From: Closterium sp. Naga37s-1
Taxonomy: Eukaryota > Streptophyta > Zygnematophyceae > Desmidiales > Closteriaceae
Assembly: GCA_947471745.1 (NCBI GenBank)
Contig: CANJKZ010000431.1
Location: forward strand, 1,174,001-1,238,000
DNA length: 64,000 nucleotides
Reading direction: 5' to 3'
Shown: positions 31,881-43,660 of the stretch, piece by piece
How positions within the stretch are numbered: the stretch's first letter is position 1
Layout of the letters: the number at the start of each line of letters is the position of its first letter
Notes under the pieces: model-generated
The model's input: only the letters and a program-made list of their open reading frames with translations
Told to the model about the DNA's origin: nothing
The model's database searches: none
Made by a program: the position numbers and the translations under genes

Positions 31881-32831
31881 AACCCCTCCCCCCTCACGGT
31901 CCTGCTCCCTCAGGTGTGTCTCAGGTAGACCCACTCCCCTTGGCTAAGCCTGTCGAGGTTACTGTAGACTCTGGTGCTGCTGAGGGTGGTGCTACTAAAG
32001 GTGCTGCATCTGGGGGTGCTGAGCCTGAGGGTGCGGAGTCTGGGGGTGCTGAGCCTGAGAGAGCGGAGCCTTGAGGTGCTGAGCCTGAGGGTGCGGAGTC
32101 TAGGGGTGATGAGCCTGAGGGTGCGGAGCCTGGGGGTGCTGAGCCTAGAGGTACTGCGTCTGCCAGAGGTCCTGCAGGTGCCTCGCCACGGCAGTCTCGC
32201 CAGAGGGAGCCTCTCTCACCGCGGCAGCTGCGCGAGTGGTTTGCTCGGCGCACACGCCTTATGAGTGGCAATGCTGGAGCTGGAGGCTCTGTCGCTAGAG
32301 GCACTGGAGCTGGAGACACTGGAGTTGGTAGTCCTGGAGGTGCTAGAGGTACTGCTAGGGTTGGAGGCGCTGGAGCTTGAGGTACCGGAGGTGCTGGAGC
32401 TGCTGGTCCTGGGGGTGCTCGTACTAGAGGTACTGGAGCTGCGGGAGCCAGTGGTGTTGGAGGCGCTGGAGCTGGAGACCCTGGAGCTGGAGGCACTGGA
32501 CCTGGAGACCCTAGAGTTGGAGGCGCTGGAGCTGGAGGCGCTTGAGCTGGAGGAGATGGAGCTGGAGGCACTGGAGCTGGAGGCGCTGGAGCTGGAGACA
32601 CTGGAGCTGGAGGTGCTGGCACTGGGTGTGCTGGAGCTGGCGGTACTAGTTCTGGAGGCACTGTGCAGCAGCGACCGTTTTTTGTTCCGCCGCCGACGTC
32701 GTCTTTGCCGCCACTTGGCTCGGTACTTCGCCAGGTTCTTAGTCTCCCGTCTTCTACTGGCCTTACTCTTCCCTTACTGTGTCCACCGCCTCACCATTCG
32801 CAGCCACAGTTACAGCCAGACTCCCCACTGT
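31881..32831 (+). repeat. Element D linker, left arm of the D/E palindrome
   Basis: GAEPEGAESGGAEP-type repeats in frame with breaks, QREPLSPRQLREWFARRTRL, then GAGAGGTGAGDTG-like units and a Pro/Ser-rich end reaching the palindrome centre. Bases 32193-32831 recur at 38533-39171. Leu/Glu-rich frames here are phase artefacts. Confidence 0.85.
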
Positions 32832-32846
32832 CTGCTCCTTCTCCTT
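32832..32846. other. Loop at the D/E inverted-repeat centre
   Basis: Fifteen bases (CTGCTCCTTCTCCTT) between ACTCCCCACTGT and ACAGTGGGGAGT, where the D (plus) and E (minus) linkers meet. The same hairpin centre is copied at about 39172-39186. Confidence 0.9.
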
Positions 32847-33956
32847 ACAGTGGGGAGTCTGGCTGTGGAGAGTCTGGCTGTAAATGTGGCTGCGACTGGT
32901 GAGGCGGTGGACTCAGTAAGCTAGGAGGAAGGCCAGTAGAAGATGGGAGACAAAGAACCTGGCGAAGGACCGAGTCAAGTGTCGGCAGAGACGACGGTGG
33001 CGGCGGAACGAAAAACGGTCGCCGCTGCACAGTGCCTCCAGCACCAGTACCGCCAGCTCCAGCACCCCCAACGCCAGCACCTCCAGCGCCAGGGTCTCCA
33101 GCTCCAGTGCCTCCAGCTCCAACGCCTCCAGCTCCAGCGCCTCCAGCTCTAGTGCCTCCAGCTCTAGGGTCTCTAGCTCCAGCTCCTCCAGCTCCACCGC
33201 CTCCAGCGCCAGTGTCTCCAGCTCCAGAGTCTCCGGCTCCATTGCCTCCAGCTCTAGGGCCTCCAGCGTCAGTGCCTCCAGCTCCACCGCCTCCAGCGCC
33301 AGGGTCTCCAGCTCCAGCTCCTCCAGCTCCAGCGCCTCTAGCGCCAGTGCCTCCAGCTTCAGGGTCTCCAGCTCCAGCGCCTCCAACACCACCAGCTCCG
33401 GCAGCTCCAGTACCTCTTGTACGAGCACCTCCAGTACCAGCAGCTCCAGCACCTCCGGTACCTCCAGCTCCAGCAGTAACTCCAGCACCCCCAAGAAGAA
33501 AAGCTGCATTACCTCCAGCTCCAGTGCCTCCAGCGGCAGAGCCTCCAGCTCTTGCAGCGCCACTCTAAAGGCGTGTGCGCTGAGCAAACCACTTGCGCAG
33601 CTGCTGCGGTGAGAGAGGCTCCATCGGGGAGACAGTCGTGTCGAGGCACCCGCAGGACCTCTAGCAGACGTAGTACCCCGAGGCTCAGCACCCCCAAACT
33701 CCGTACCCTCAGACTCAGCACCCCCAGGCTCCGCACCCTCTGGCTCAGTACCCCCAGGCTCCGCACCCCCAAGCTCAGCACCCCCAGACTCCGCACCCTC
33801 AGACTCAGCACCCCCAGGCTCCGCACCCGCAGGCTCAGCACCCCCAGGCGCAGCACCCTCAGACACAGCACCTCTAGCAGCACCTGAGTCTACAGCGACC
33901 TCGACAGGCACAGTCCCGAGGAGTGGGTCGACCTGAGACACACCTGAGGGAGCAGG
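32847..33956 (-). repeat. Element E linker, right arm of the D/E palindrome
   Basis: Minus strand VSQVDPLLGTVPVEVAVDSG, GGAEPAGAEPGGAESEGAE repeats and a Gly/Ala/Thr-rich block toward the centre. Bases 32847-33961 recur at 39187-40301. Long Leu/Glu-rich frames are out-of-phase readings. Confidence 0.85.
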
Positions 33957-33961
33957 ACCCT

Positions 33962-34828
33962 TGTTGTGTGATGCAATCATATGCATTCACGTCTGTCTGC
34001 CTCCCATCATGTGTTCGTGCGTTGCATGCGTGGTGTGAGCGTATGCAAGAATTTGTGTTTTGTGCGGTTTGGTTTTTCTGAGTGTGTGTGAATGTTATTT
34101 GGCTTGAGCAGATATCTGAAGTGACTCCTCTGCTCAAGAGCTTTCTGACGAACCAAGTATCGCTTCAATCGGAGCACGAACAAGAAAGTTACGAACGTTG
34201 GAAGTTCGTATGCTTTTGATATTTGGTTGTGGTGACTATGGGAAGTTGTGGTGTTGACTCCATAAGGAGTACAGACTCTTGGGGGTTGGGAAATTCGTCA
34301 ACATCAATGTAGATGCTGCCAAGTGGTTGGGAGGTGCCAAACCAGGTTGGCAAGTGTGGTCAAGTTGGGTGAGGTGGATGGCATGAGTTGGGAAAGTGAC
34401 AAATGTCAAAGTTGGGGTGCCTATAGAGAGGGGAATTGTGTGGTATGGGGTGTCCTTGGTTGGGGACTCCCTTGGGACCTTCCCTCTCGTCCTCCTCATC
34501 CCCTCCTACGTGGTTCTATTGCTACTCTAACTTTCTTGTGTGAACTTGTGAGATAATTGTGATTGAGTTACGTTTTCTATGGCAGCATACCCCCTAGTGC
34601 GCCGAAGTTCATAACTCGAGCTGTACTCCATTTTTTGATACTATTCAAATTGGGAAAGATAGCCACGGTCAAGGGCTACAACATACTCGAGTTTGAAAGA
34701 ATTCTAACAGTGGACCTTTTGTCGACGACGTTTCTTGTGACGACAACTTTTCTGTCCAGAATTGTAGTTGACGATTTTGAGATATTTCAGCCCCTAATCT
34801 TCATAGACTCCGTCCTTAGTCTCTAACA
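33962..34828 (+). repeat. Element C 5' LTR
   Basis: TGTTGTGTGATGC to TCCTTAGTCTCTAACA. Followed by AG and the primer-binding site TGGTATCAGAGTTCATT (34831), initiator-Met type. It has seven differences from the 3' LTR by eye, six of them clustered at about 34620-34745. Confidence 0.93.
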
Positions 34829-35063
34829 AGTGGTATCAGAGTTCATTAAGGACTTTGTGGAGAGTCTACTGAAGTGTGAAGACCCTCCTAGACCCACCAT
34901 GGCCTGTGGGCCTGCCTAAGTGGAGTTCTGGAGGTTGCATGTGACTTCCGCTAAGGGGAAACTCTGCCGAAATTTCGTTGGCGCCGACACTTGTGGAAAT
35001 TGAGTGGGACTTTGGTGTGGACAGCAAAGGGGGAGCTGGAACCTGTGTTTGGGAGCAGAGGAA
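34829..35063 (+). other. Element C leader
   Basis: Primer-binding site at the start, then a plain leader without the GC-rich minisatellite seen in B, D, E and G. An upstream in-frame ATG at 35004 exists, but the context favours the ATG at 35064. Confidence 0.7.
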
Positions 35064-37714
35064 ATGAGTCAAGGGAGTGGAGATGCAGCTGAGAAGAGAA
35101 ATGAGCCGCCACCATCCAAGATCGAGGCATTGGATGGCTCAAACTATGAGGAATGGAGCGGGCGGATGCGGAGTGCATTCAAGCGCTACAAGCTGCTGAA
35201 ACTTGCGATGGGTGAAGAGAAGATGCCGAAGGAAGGAGATGCCCGCGATCGGTGGATTGAGAAGAGTGCGGTGCTGTACGACCTAATCCTCCAATCGGTC
35301 AACAACGATATGTTCCAACACATCAAGGATTTGGTGGAGTTGGATGATTCCGGACCAAAGGCGTGGAAGCTACTGCGCGACGTGATTCAGCCCAACACGC
35401 TGCCGATGGTGATTCTGTTGGAGAAGGAGCTGGCTGCCCTCTCCATGCGACCCGGCGATGATGTGAAGCCGGTCCTTGACAAGATCAAGGACACCTATGC
35501 GAGGATGGCAGCAGCGGTCAGCAATGTGTCGCAGATGCAGCAGTGTACCAAGATCATCTCGGTGCTCGACAACTCGTGGGACAACCTCATCCCCACCCTC
35601 AACACTCAGCAGGACCAATGGACACCAGAGTGGCTACGGCAGCAGATTTTGCAGGAGGACTTCCACAGGCGCCACACGGGTGGTGGTGCTGCCAACAAAA
35701 CTGCTGAGGGGTATGGAGCTGCAGGAGGCAGTAGAGGAAGAGGGGGAGGGAGAGGCCGAGGCCGTGAGAGAGGCTTTGGCAGAGGGAGAGGCCGAGGTGA
35801 CTATAACGAGGGGCATGGGAGCTCTGGTGGCAGGGGGAGTACCCGAATGGAGGGAGCGTGCTGGTACTGCAAGAAGGCTGGACACCCGTGGTTTAAGTGT
35901 TTCAGCCGGCCTGAGGGATGGGCGCCTCCAGGCATGAAGCCACCAAGTGGTGAACGTGCACGAGGTGGCGCTGTGCAAGGTTCAGGTGCACAAGGTGATG
36001 GTGCACATGGTAAAGCCGACCCTGGGATGTTCCTCATGGTTGAGGATGTGAAAGGGAGTGAGGGTGATGTGGGCTCAGTTGGGAAGGTTATGATGCACCC
36101 TCTCACTCACTGGGTGATAGATTCAGGTTGCACAAGTCACATGACCCCACGGGCAGATTTGCTTGACGAGGTAAAGCCCCCCGGAAAGATTAAGTTTGTA
36201 GCTGCCGCTTCAGGTGCTTTGCTCCCTATGATTGGTGTTGGGAATGCCAAGGTAATGGGAGCCAATGGGGGGCTTGTGGGGCTGGGGAATGTGCTGTTGG
36301 TTGAAGGCTTGTCCGCTAACCTTCTTTCTGTGCGCCGGCTGCAGAAGAGCAAGGCTAAAGTTACCTTCGGTCCAACCAGCTGCCGTGCAAAGCTTGGGAA
36401 ATTGCTGCTGTGGGATTTAGAAGAGAAGAGCAGCTGCATCAAGGACCTATGGCAGCTGCCCATTATCCCTTGGAATGGGAAACCACCAGCAACGGCAGCG
36501 GCTGCAGCAACGGCTAAAGCAACTACGGGAGGAGAGGAATCTGCGCCAACTTATGGGGCCCTGGATGCAGTCAAGAAGGTTCAGCAGACACAGCAGCCAC
36601 ATGGTGAGGTGCTTGCTGGTGTGGATGCGACAGCTGCATGGGCAAAGGCTTCATCTAGGAGTGGTGAGGCTGATTGGGAAACGTGGCACGAGAGGCTGTG
36701 TCGTGTGAATTTTCCTATGCTGCAGAAGTTGGTGAAGGATGGGAGCTTGAAGGGGTTGGAGGTGAAGGGGGCAGCAAAGGAGATTGGGAGCTGCCCTACA
36801 TGCCTTGAGACCAGGTTCACGAAGTTTCCCTTCAGCAGCGGCACGGGACCAGCCAAGGCCCCGCTCGCGCTTGTGCACATGGATGTGGTGGGCCCTACGA
36901 AGGCCCCTTCTCTCTCGGGCAGCCGCTACTTCTTAACCATTGTGGATGACCACACACGTGCAGTGTGGGTGTACCCTCTCAAGACTAAGGGGGAAGTGGC
37001 AGCGGCTGTTCTTAAGGAGTGGATGCCGAGAGCTCAAAGGGAGAGCGGACACAAGGTGAAGGTGATCCGCACTGACAACGGGGGAGAATTCATTGGCGCT
37101 GATTTTGAGGCGGTGCTGAAGAAGAAGGGGATCCAGCATCAGCTCACGGTTCCCTATAACCCTCAGCAGAACGGTGTGGCTGAGCGCTTCAACCGGACCC
37201 TGCAGGAAGGTGCTCGCACTCTCCTTGGGCGTGCAGGGCTGCCGGATCCGTTTTGGGTGACTGCACTGCGGCAGGTCGCCCTTGTGAAGAACAGGGTGTT
37301 GGCGACTGTGGGGGACAAGCAGTGGGTCCCCTACACCAAGTGGTATGGGAGTGCACCAGCAGTCAACATGCTGAGAGCCTACGGCTGCATGGTGGTGTTT
37401 CATGTGCCTAAGGAGAAGAGGGGAAAGTTGGAGGCTAGTGGGAGATGGGGAGTACACTTGGGGCTTGTAAAGGATCATAAGGGCTGGTTGATATGGGACT
37501 TGACCAGCCAGCAGCTGACTGTGTCAAGGGATGTGAAGTTCCTTGAGTCCTTGTACTACAAGGAGTGGAAGCAGCAGCAGCAGAAGCTTCCTACTACACC
37601 GCTGATCATTGAGGCCGATGAGGTGCAGCGGCCTTCGAGGCAAGTGCAGGTCACTGTCTCAGAGGAGGAGATCTCTGGGGTGACTGAGGATGGGGGAGAA
37701 CCTGAGGTGGAGGA

Positions 37715-37747
<33 letters not shown>

Positions 37748-38720
37748 AGATGCTCCACCACGTGCCCAACGTCCGCTTGACCGTCCTAGGAGGGATGTGC
37801 GCCCTCCTAATAGGCTGACCTATCCTAGTTTTGGAACGCCAAAGGTGGTACGGGCTAGGAGTGTGGCTGAGCAGTGTGATGAGGATGAGATAGCACACTG
37901 CTACTGGGCAGCCATCCCTGAGCCCAAGACGCTAGCTGAGGCCTTGAGTGGGCCCGATGCTGAGAAGTGGAAGCAGAGTGTGAAGGAGGAGTATGACTCT
38001 CTGCTGGAGAATGAAACGTGGGAGCTGTGTGAGCTGCCTCCTGGGATGAAGGCTATTTCTTCCAAGCTGATCTTCAGGCACAAGTACGGACCTGATGGGG
38101 AGCTGACCCGCTACAAGTCAAGGCTTGTGGCTAAGGGGTTCCAGCAGACAAAGGGGAAGGACTTTGACGAGATCTTTGCTCCTGTGGGGAAAGGGACTAC
38201 ACTAAGGGTGATGTTGGGAACGGCTGCAAACCGTGGATGGAGGATCAAGCAGATGGACATCACAACTGCTTTCCTCAATGGGATCATCCTAGAGGAGCTA
38301 TACATGCTGCAGCCTGAGGGGTTGGATGATGGGAGCGGCAGGGTGTGCAGGCTCAAGAAGGCCATCTATGACCTGAAGCACGCTCCTCGCGCATGGTACC
38401 ACAAGTTGGAGGAGACACTGCTGGCTGGGGGTTTCAAGAAGAGCGAGTGTGATCACAGCTTGTTCCTGCTGCAAGAGAAGGAGCAGTTCCTCATGCTCCT
38501 GGTGTATGTGGATGACATCCTTCTCTTCTCTGAGTCTCGCCAGAGGGAGCCTCTCTCACCGCGGCAGCTGCGAAAGTGGTTTGCTCGGCGCACACGCCTT
38601 ATGAGTGGCAATGCTGGAGCTGGAGGCTCTGTTGCTAGAGGCACTGGAGCTGGAGACACTGGAGTTGGTAGTCCTGGAGGTGCTAGAGGTACTGCTAGGG
38701 CTGGAGGCGCTGGAGCTTGA
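35064..38720 (+). CDS. Element C gag-protease-integrase-RT polyprotein, truncated after YVDD
   Basis: An open frame from ATG 35064 (MSQGSGDAAEKRNEPPPSK; also open from 35004). Counting from 35004: gag UBN2 domain around residues 40-225, an Arg/Gly-rich stretch, zinc knuckle CWYCKKAGHPWFKC at about 286, protease HWVIDSGCTSHMT at about 370, GAG-pre-integrase WHERLCRVNFPMLQKL, integrase HMDVVGPTKAP, VIRTDNGGEFIGAD and QQNGVAERFNRTLQ (DDE intact, about 625-740), a poly-Gln tract at 37711-37747, RT ISSKLIFRHKYGPDGELTRY and LLVYVDDILLF (about 1165). The last 60 residues (RQREPLSPRQLRKWFARR onward) are foreign, read from the copied linker. No frame breaks in the native part, so C was recently active. 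Confidence 0.93.
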
Positions 38721-40301
38721 GGTACCGGAGGTGCTGGAGCTGCTGGTCCTGGGGGTGCTCGTACTAGAGGTACTGGAGCTGCGGGAGCCAGTGGTGTTGG
38801 AGGCGCTGGAGCTGGAGACCCTGGAGCTGGAGGCACTGGACCTGGAGACCCTAGAGTTGGAGGCGCTGGAGCTGGAGGCGCTTGAGCTGGAGGAGATGGA
38901 GCTGGAGGCACTGGAGCTGGAGGCGCTGGAGCTGGAGACACTGGAGCTGGAGGTGCTGGCACTGGGTGTGCTGGAGCTGGCGGTACTAGTTCTGGAGGCA
39001 CTGTGCAGCAGCGACCGTTTTTTGTTCCGCCGCCGACGTCGTCTTTGCCGCCACTTGGCTCGGTACTTCGCCAGGTTCTTAGTCTCCCGTCTTCTACTGG
39101 CCTTACTCTTCCCTTACTGTGTCCACCGCCTCACCATTCGCAGCCACAGTTACAGCCAGACTCCCCACTGTCTGCTCCTTCTCCTTACAGTGGGGAGTCT
39201 GGCTGTGGAGAGTCTGGCTGTAAATGTGGCTGCGACTGGTGAGGCGGTGGACTCAGTAAGCTAGGAGGAAGGCCAGTAGAAGATGGGAGACAAAGAACCT
39301 GGCGAAGGACCGAGTCAAGTGTCGGCAGAGACGACGGTGGCGGCGGAACAAAAAACGGTCCCCGCTGCACAGTGCCTCCAGCACCAGTACCGCCAGCTCC
39401 AGCACCCCCAACGCCAGCACCTCCAGCGCCAGGGTCTCCAGCTCCAGTGCCTCCAGCTCCAACGCCTCCAGCTCCAGCGCCTCCAGCTCTAGTGCCTCCA
39501 GCTCTAGGGTCTCTAGCTCCAGCTCCTCCAGCTCCACCGCCTCCAGCGCCAGTGTCTCCAGCTCCAGAGTCTCCGGCTCCATTGCCTCCAGCTCTAGGGC
39601 CTCCAGCGTCAGTGCCTCCAGCTCCACCGCCTCCAGCGCCAGGGTCTCCAGCTCCAGCTCCTCCAGCTCCAGCGCCTCTAGCGCCAGTGCCTCCAGCTTT
39701 AGGGTCTCCAGCTCCAGCGCCTCCAACACCACCAGCTCCGGCAGCTCCAGTACCTCTTGTACGAGCACCTCCAGTACCAGCAGCTCCAGCACCTCCGGTA
39801 CCTCCAGCTCCAGCAGTAACTCCAGCACCCCCAAGAAGAAAAGCTGCATTACCTCCAGCTCCAGTGCCTCCAGCGGCAGAGCCTCCAGCTCTTGCAGCGC
39901 CACTCTAAAGGCGTGTGCGCTGAGCAAACCACTTGCGCAGCTGCTGCGGTGAGAGAGGCTCCATCGGGGAGACAGTCGTGTCGAGGCACCCGCAGGACCT
40001 CTAGCAGACGTAGTACCCCGAGGCTCAGCACCCCCAAACTCCGTACCCTCAGACTCAGCACCCCCAGGCTCCGCACCCTCTGGCTCAGTACCCCCAGGCT
40101 CCGCACCCCCAAGCTCAGCACCCCCAGACTCCGCACCCTCAGACTCAGCACCCCCAGGCTCCGCACCCGCAGGCTCAGCACCCCCAGGCGCAGCACCCTC
40201 AGACACAGCACCTCTAGCAGCACCTGAGTCTACAGCGACCTCGACAGGCACAGTCCCGAGGAGTGGGTCGACCTGAGACACACCTGAGGGAGCAGGACCC
40301 T
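38533..40301 (+). repeat. Copy of C's own upstream flank, inside C
   Basis: Matches 32193-33961 at an offset of 6340 bp with about 7 differences by eye, including the D/E palindrome centre and both linker arms. The join with C sequence shares AGTCTCGC on both sides (32193-32200, 38533-38540), a microhomology. Its right edge runs without a break into the 3' LTR, just as the original runs into the 5' LTR. Confidence 0.93.
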
Positions 40302-41168
40302 TGTTGTGTGATGCAATCATATGCATTCACGTCTGTCTGCCTCCCATCATGTGTTCGTGCGTTGCATGCGTGGTGTGAGCGTATGCAAGAATTTGTGTTT
40401 TGTGCGGTTTGGTTTTTCTGAGTGTGTGTGAATGTTATTTGGATTGAGCAGATATCTGAAGTGACTCCTCTGCTCAAGAGCTTTCTGACGAACCAAGTAT
40501 CGCTTCAATCGGAGCACGAACAAGAAAGTTACGAACGTTGGAAGTTCGTATGCTTTTGATATTTGGTTGTGGTGACTATGGGAAGTTGTGGTGTTGACTC
40601 CATAAGGAGTACAGACTCTTGGGGGTTGGGAAATTCGTCAACATCAATGTAGATGCTGCCAAGTGGTTGGGAGGTGCCAAACCAGGTTGGCAAGTGTGGT
40701 CAAGTTGGGTGAGGTGGATGGCATGAGTTGGGAAAGTGACAAATGTCAAAGTTGGGGTGCCTATAGAGAGGGGAATTGTGTGGTATGGGGTGTCCTTGGT
40801 TGGGGACTCCCTTGGGACCTTCCCTCTCGTCCTCCTCATCCCCTCCTACGTGGTTCTATTGCTACTCTAACTTTCTTGTGTGAACTTGTGAGATAATTGT
40901 GATTGAGTTACGTTTTCTATGGCAGCATACCCCCTAGTGCGCCGAAGTTCATAACTCGAGTTATACTCAATATTTTGATACTATTCAAATTGGGAAAGAT
41001 AGCCACGGTCAAGGGCTACAACATACTCGAGTTTGAAAGAATTCTAACAGTGGAACTTTTGTCGACGACGTTTCTTGTGACGACGACTTTTCTGTCCAGA
41101 ATTGTAGTTGACGATTTTGAGATATTTCAGCCCCTAATCTTCATAGACTCCGTCCTTAGTCTCTAACA
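40302..41168 (+). repeat. Element C 3' LTR
   Basis: 867 bp, same termini as 33962-34828, followed by ACCCT. No polypurine tract precedes it; instead it is preceded by flank sequence ending GGACCCT. Confidence 0.93.
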
Positions 41169-41173
41169 ACCCT

Positions 41174-42440
41174 GAGGGGGGAGGGCGTCTACCGGAGGGG
41201 GACCTGGAGCAAGGAAGAGCGACAGGGGGGGAGACTGGCAGTGCGGTAGGGGAAGAGACGGTAAAAGGGAACCGACTCGTCAAACGTGACGTCCTGAGAG
41301 GGGAGGACACGGCGCGAGGTGGGGTGGTAAAACTGCCAACCAGGCGCGTCAGGGGGAAAGCCAAGGAAGATGAAGGAAATAGCGTGGGAGGAGAGCTTGT
41401 CCGCGGAAGTATCGCGGACAAAGGCACGAGAGCCCCAGACCCGGAACACCGACGCATCGCCAACCTTCCTCGTCCAAAGCAGTGTAGGCGAGGTCTCCGG
41501 CAAGGAAGGGGCAAAGGGAAGACCGTGGTGTAACGCATTTAGTCGACAACAACCAGCAGGAAGTAGCGCTCGCGGCCCTGTCCACTTACGCGGGCTGGGC
41601 CCCACACATCCATGTGGAGAGTCTGAAGGGAACCAGTCGTCGGGGGAAACAAGGAGGAGTGAGGAGTGGCGCGCTGCCGCCTCTCAACGCAAGGAAGGCA
41701 GGGCGGGGCAGGTGAGGGCGGGAGGGGAAGCAGAGACCTGGGAAGACCAGAAACAAGGAGGCGGGAGTGCATGCCACAAAGGCGTGGCAGAGAGGGTTGA
41801 CCAAGGCGGTGGTGCCACATGAGAGTCTAATTCGAGAGGAGGCGACACAAGCAGGGGGCTACTACCGGACCTGACACAGACACCTGAGCAGACGCAGCTA
41901 CCTGAGGAGGCCCAGCAGTCAGTGTGTACAGACTTGACCTAGGCCGATGAGTGAACGTGGCCAGGTGACGGCCCGTCCGTGTACACGTGCAGATCGACAC
42001 ACGCTGACCCCCAGGAGTGGTGGTAGTGACCATCGCATCCTGGAGGGCAGCGGTTCTCACCAAGTTCGTAGAGAACGAGGGGAGGTGAAGACCTGAGAGT
42101 GAGCTGGACGGAACCGTCGGACACGGGGGAGCAGTGGAAGAACGGGCAAGAATTGGGCCCCCTTAGGGGTCAGCCAGTTTGACCGGAACAGGTGCAGTGA
42201 GTGGAATGAGGGTGGTACTGTCGCGAAAGAAAGAGCGGGAAGCACCTGAGTCAAGCGTTAAGGTGTGCAAGACCTCAGCAGGCACAGTACCATGGAGAGC
42301 AGACTCACTAGCACCTAGAGCAGCAGCCTCTATTCCTGGGTCGGGCGGCACACAGAGGTAACAGTCACCCTCAGCACTAACAAGCAAGGCATACATGGCA
42401 GCAAGGATAGCATCATATTCAAGAGCAAAGATATCAACTC
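41174..42440 (-). pseudogene. Element E protease and integrase remnant
   Basis: Minus strand YALLVSAEGDCYLCVPPDPG, TLDSGASRSFFRDSTTLIPL, LHMDVWGPARVSGQGRERYF, then a deletion of about 350 bp joins YTTVFPL (41525) to the LPETSPTL region (41505). The core with HSDRGGEF and QQNG is missing. It ends ASVFRVWGSRAFVRDTSADK and VTFDESVPFYRLFPY. Inactive. Confidence 0.87.
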
Positions 42441-43660
42441 CAGACCTTAGCAGCTCTTCCCAGCGGGGGCGCTCAGCCTCGTCTCCAAACTCTTCGCGCC
42501 AAGCGTCGTCAAGGCGGGAGAAGCAGCGGTGCTGAGTGTGAAGCTTCCCGCATGTCTGACCAGTGCGGTCACTTGTGCGAATGCCCTACGGGCAACGGAC
42601 ACTACCCCCAGACACCCCACGCTTAGCAAACCACTCACGAAGCTGTTGAGGCGTAGGGGTCTCGCTCCGACCCCGCTGCTGCTGCCTCTGGCCACCGCCA
42701 GAACAGCTCCACCCCGACCGCCACCACCGCCACCCCCAGCCCCACCGCTGCCACCACCGCCGCCACCGAAGCCCCCACTCCCGCCACCACTCCCACTGCT
42801 ACCACCAACTCCGCCACCTCCACTGCCTACACCTCCACCACCTTCGCTGCCACCGACACCATTCTTGCCGCCCTTGCCCTTGCCGCTGCAGCGCTTCCCA
42901 CTAAAAGCAGAAGCAGCCCCAAGATCCTCAGCACCAAGGATGTCAACAGCAGCAGTAGAAGCGTAGGAGGGGGCAAGGGGGGAGGGGGAGCACCCCTCAA
43001 AGAAGGGTGTGCGAGGAGTGCTACGAGCAACACCTACAGCGACTACACTAGTCTCAGCTGCAAGGAGGTGCTTCTCGAGCAGGTCGACAGTGAGGTCGGT
43101 GGGGTCAAGAGCAAGAAAGTGGTCCCTGACTGTGCAAAGAGAGTCAGGGAGGCGGGTGACTATGAAGTAGAGAGTGATGTACATCGGGGGGGGGGGGGGT
43201 TCCTGTCTAGGAACTTGGCTGGGAGGGTAGAGCGGTAGCGAGCGTCGCTAGTTCGAAGGTGGGTAACTAGGTCCTCGACTGTGGCAAAGGTTGACAACTC
43301 GGGAAACAAGTAGGGCAGTATAAGGCGGCCGAGAGCAGCAGTGGCAGGGGAAGAGTAACGAGCGACTACAGCGTCGTACAGGGCCTTAGCAGTCTTGTGC
43401 TGGCCAAAGTGAGCGCGTTCGGCTAACGGCAGGTGGTTGCGAACGGCTAAGCGAGCAGCAGCGTCACGGGTAAGCCACTGTGAGCGAGTCGCACTGTCAG
43501 CTGTGGCGGGAGGGGCGGGAGAGGCTCCAGACGTGTGGTCAAACAACGAAACGCAATCTCTAGAATCGCTCGGTAGGTACAGCTGTAAGTCGTCGAGCCA
43601 CATATTGAACTGGATCGGACAGCCCTCATGATCGAACATGAGTACACTGAGAGAAGCCAT
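42441..43660 (-). pseudogene. Element E gag
   Basis: MASLSVLMFDHEGCPIQFNM from 43660, HLPLAERAHFGQHKTAKALY and ARYSSPATAALGRLILPYLF; a run of 13 G (43186-43198) breaks the frame after LDRNPPP. It resumes as MYITLYFIVTRLPDSLCTV, a poly-Gly tract (about 42870-42690) and the zinc-knuckle-like region before SRLDDAWREEFGDEAERP. Confidence 0.87.

Larger units (their letters stand above)
33962..41168 (+). mobile_element. Element C: Ty1/copia retrotransposon nested in E, 3' half replaced by copied flank
   Basis: The 867-bp LTRs (33962-34828, 40302-41168) are flanked by a perfect ACCCT duplication (33957-33961, 41169-41173). The internal part has a primer-binding site and a gag-pol frame that stops being C sequence at about 38532, just after the RT YVDD. 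From 38533 to 40301 it is a near-identical copy of the sequence that lies upstream of C (32193-33961). RNase H and the polypurine tract are missing, so C cannot move by itself. Confidence 0.9.

Noticed and set aside
39253..40326. 357-residue minus frame rich in LEALELETLELEAL, and similar frames at 32913, 32265 and 38605, resembling a Leu-rich repeat protein
   Set aside because: It is an out-of-phase reading of the GGAGAGGTG-type linker repeats of the copia elements; the in-phase reading is the known Gly/Ala/Thr linker.
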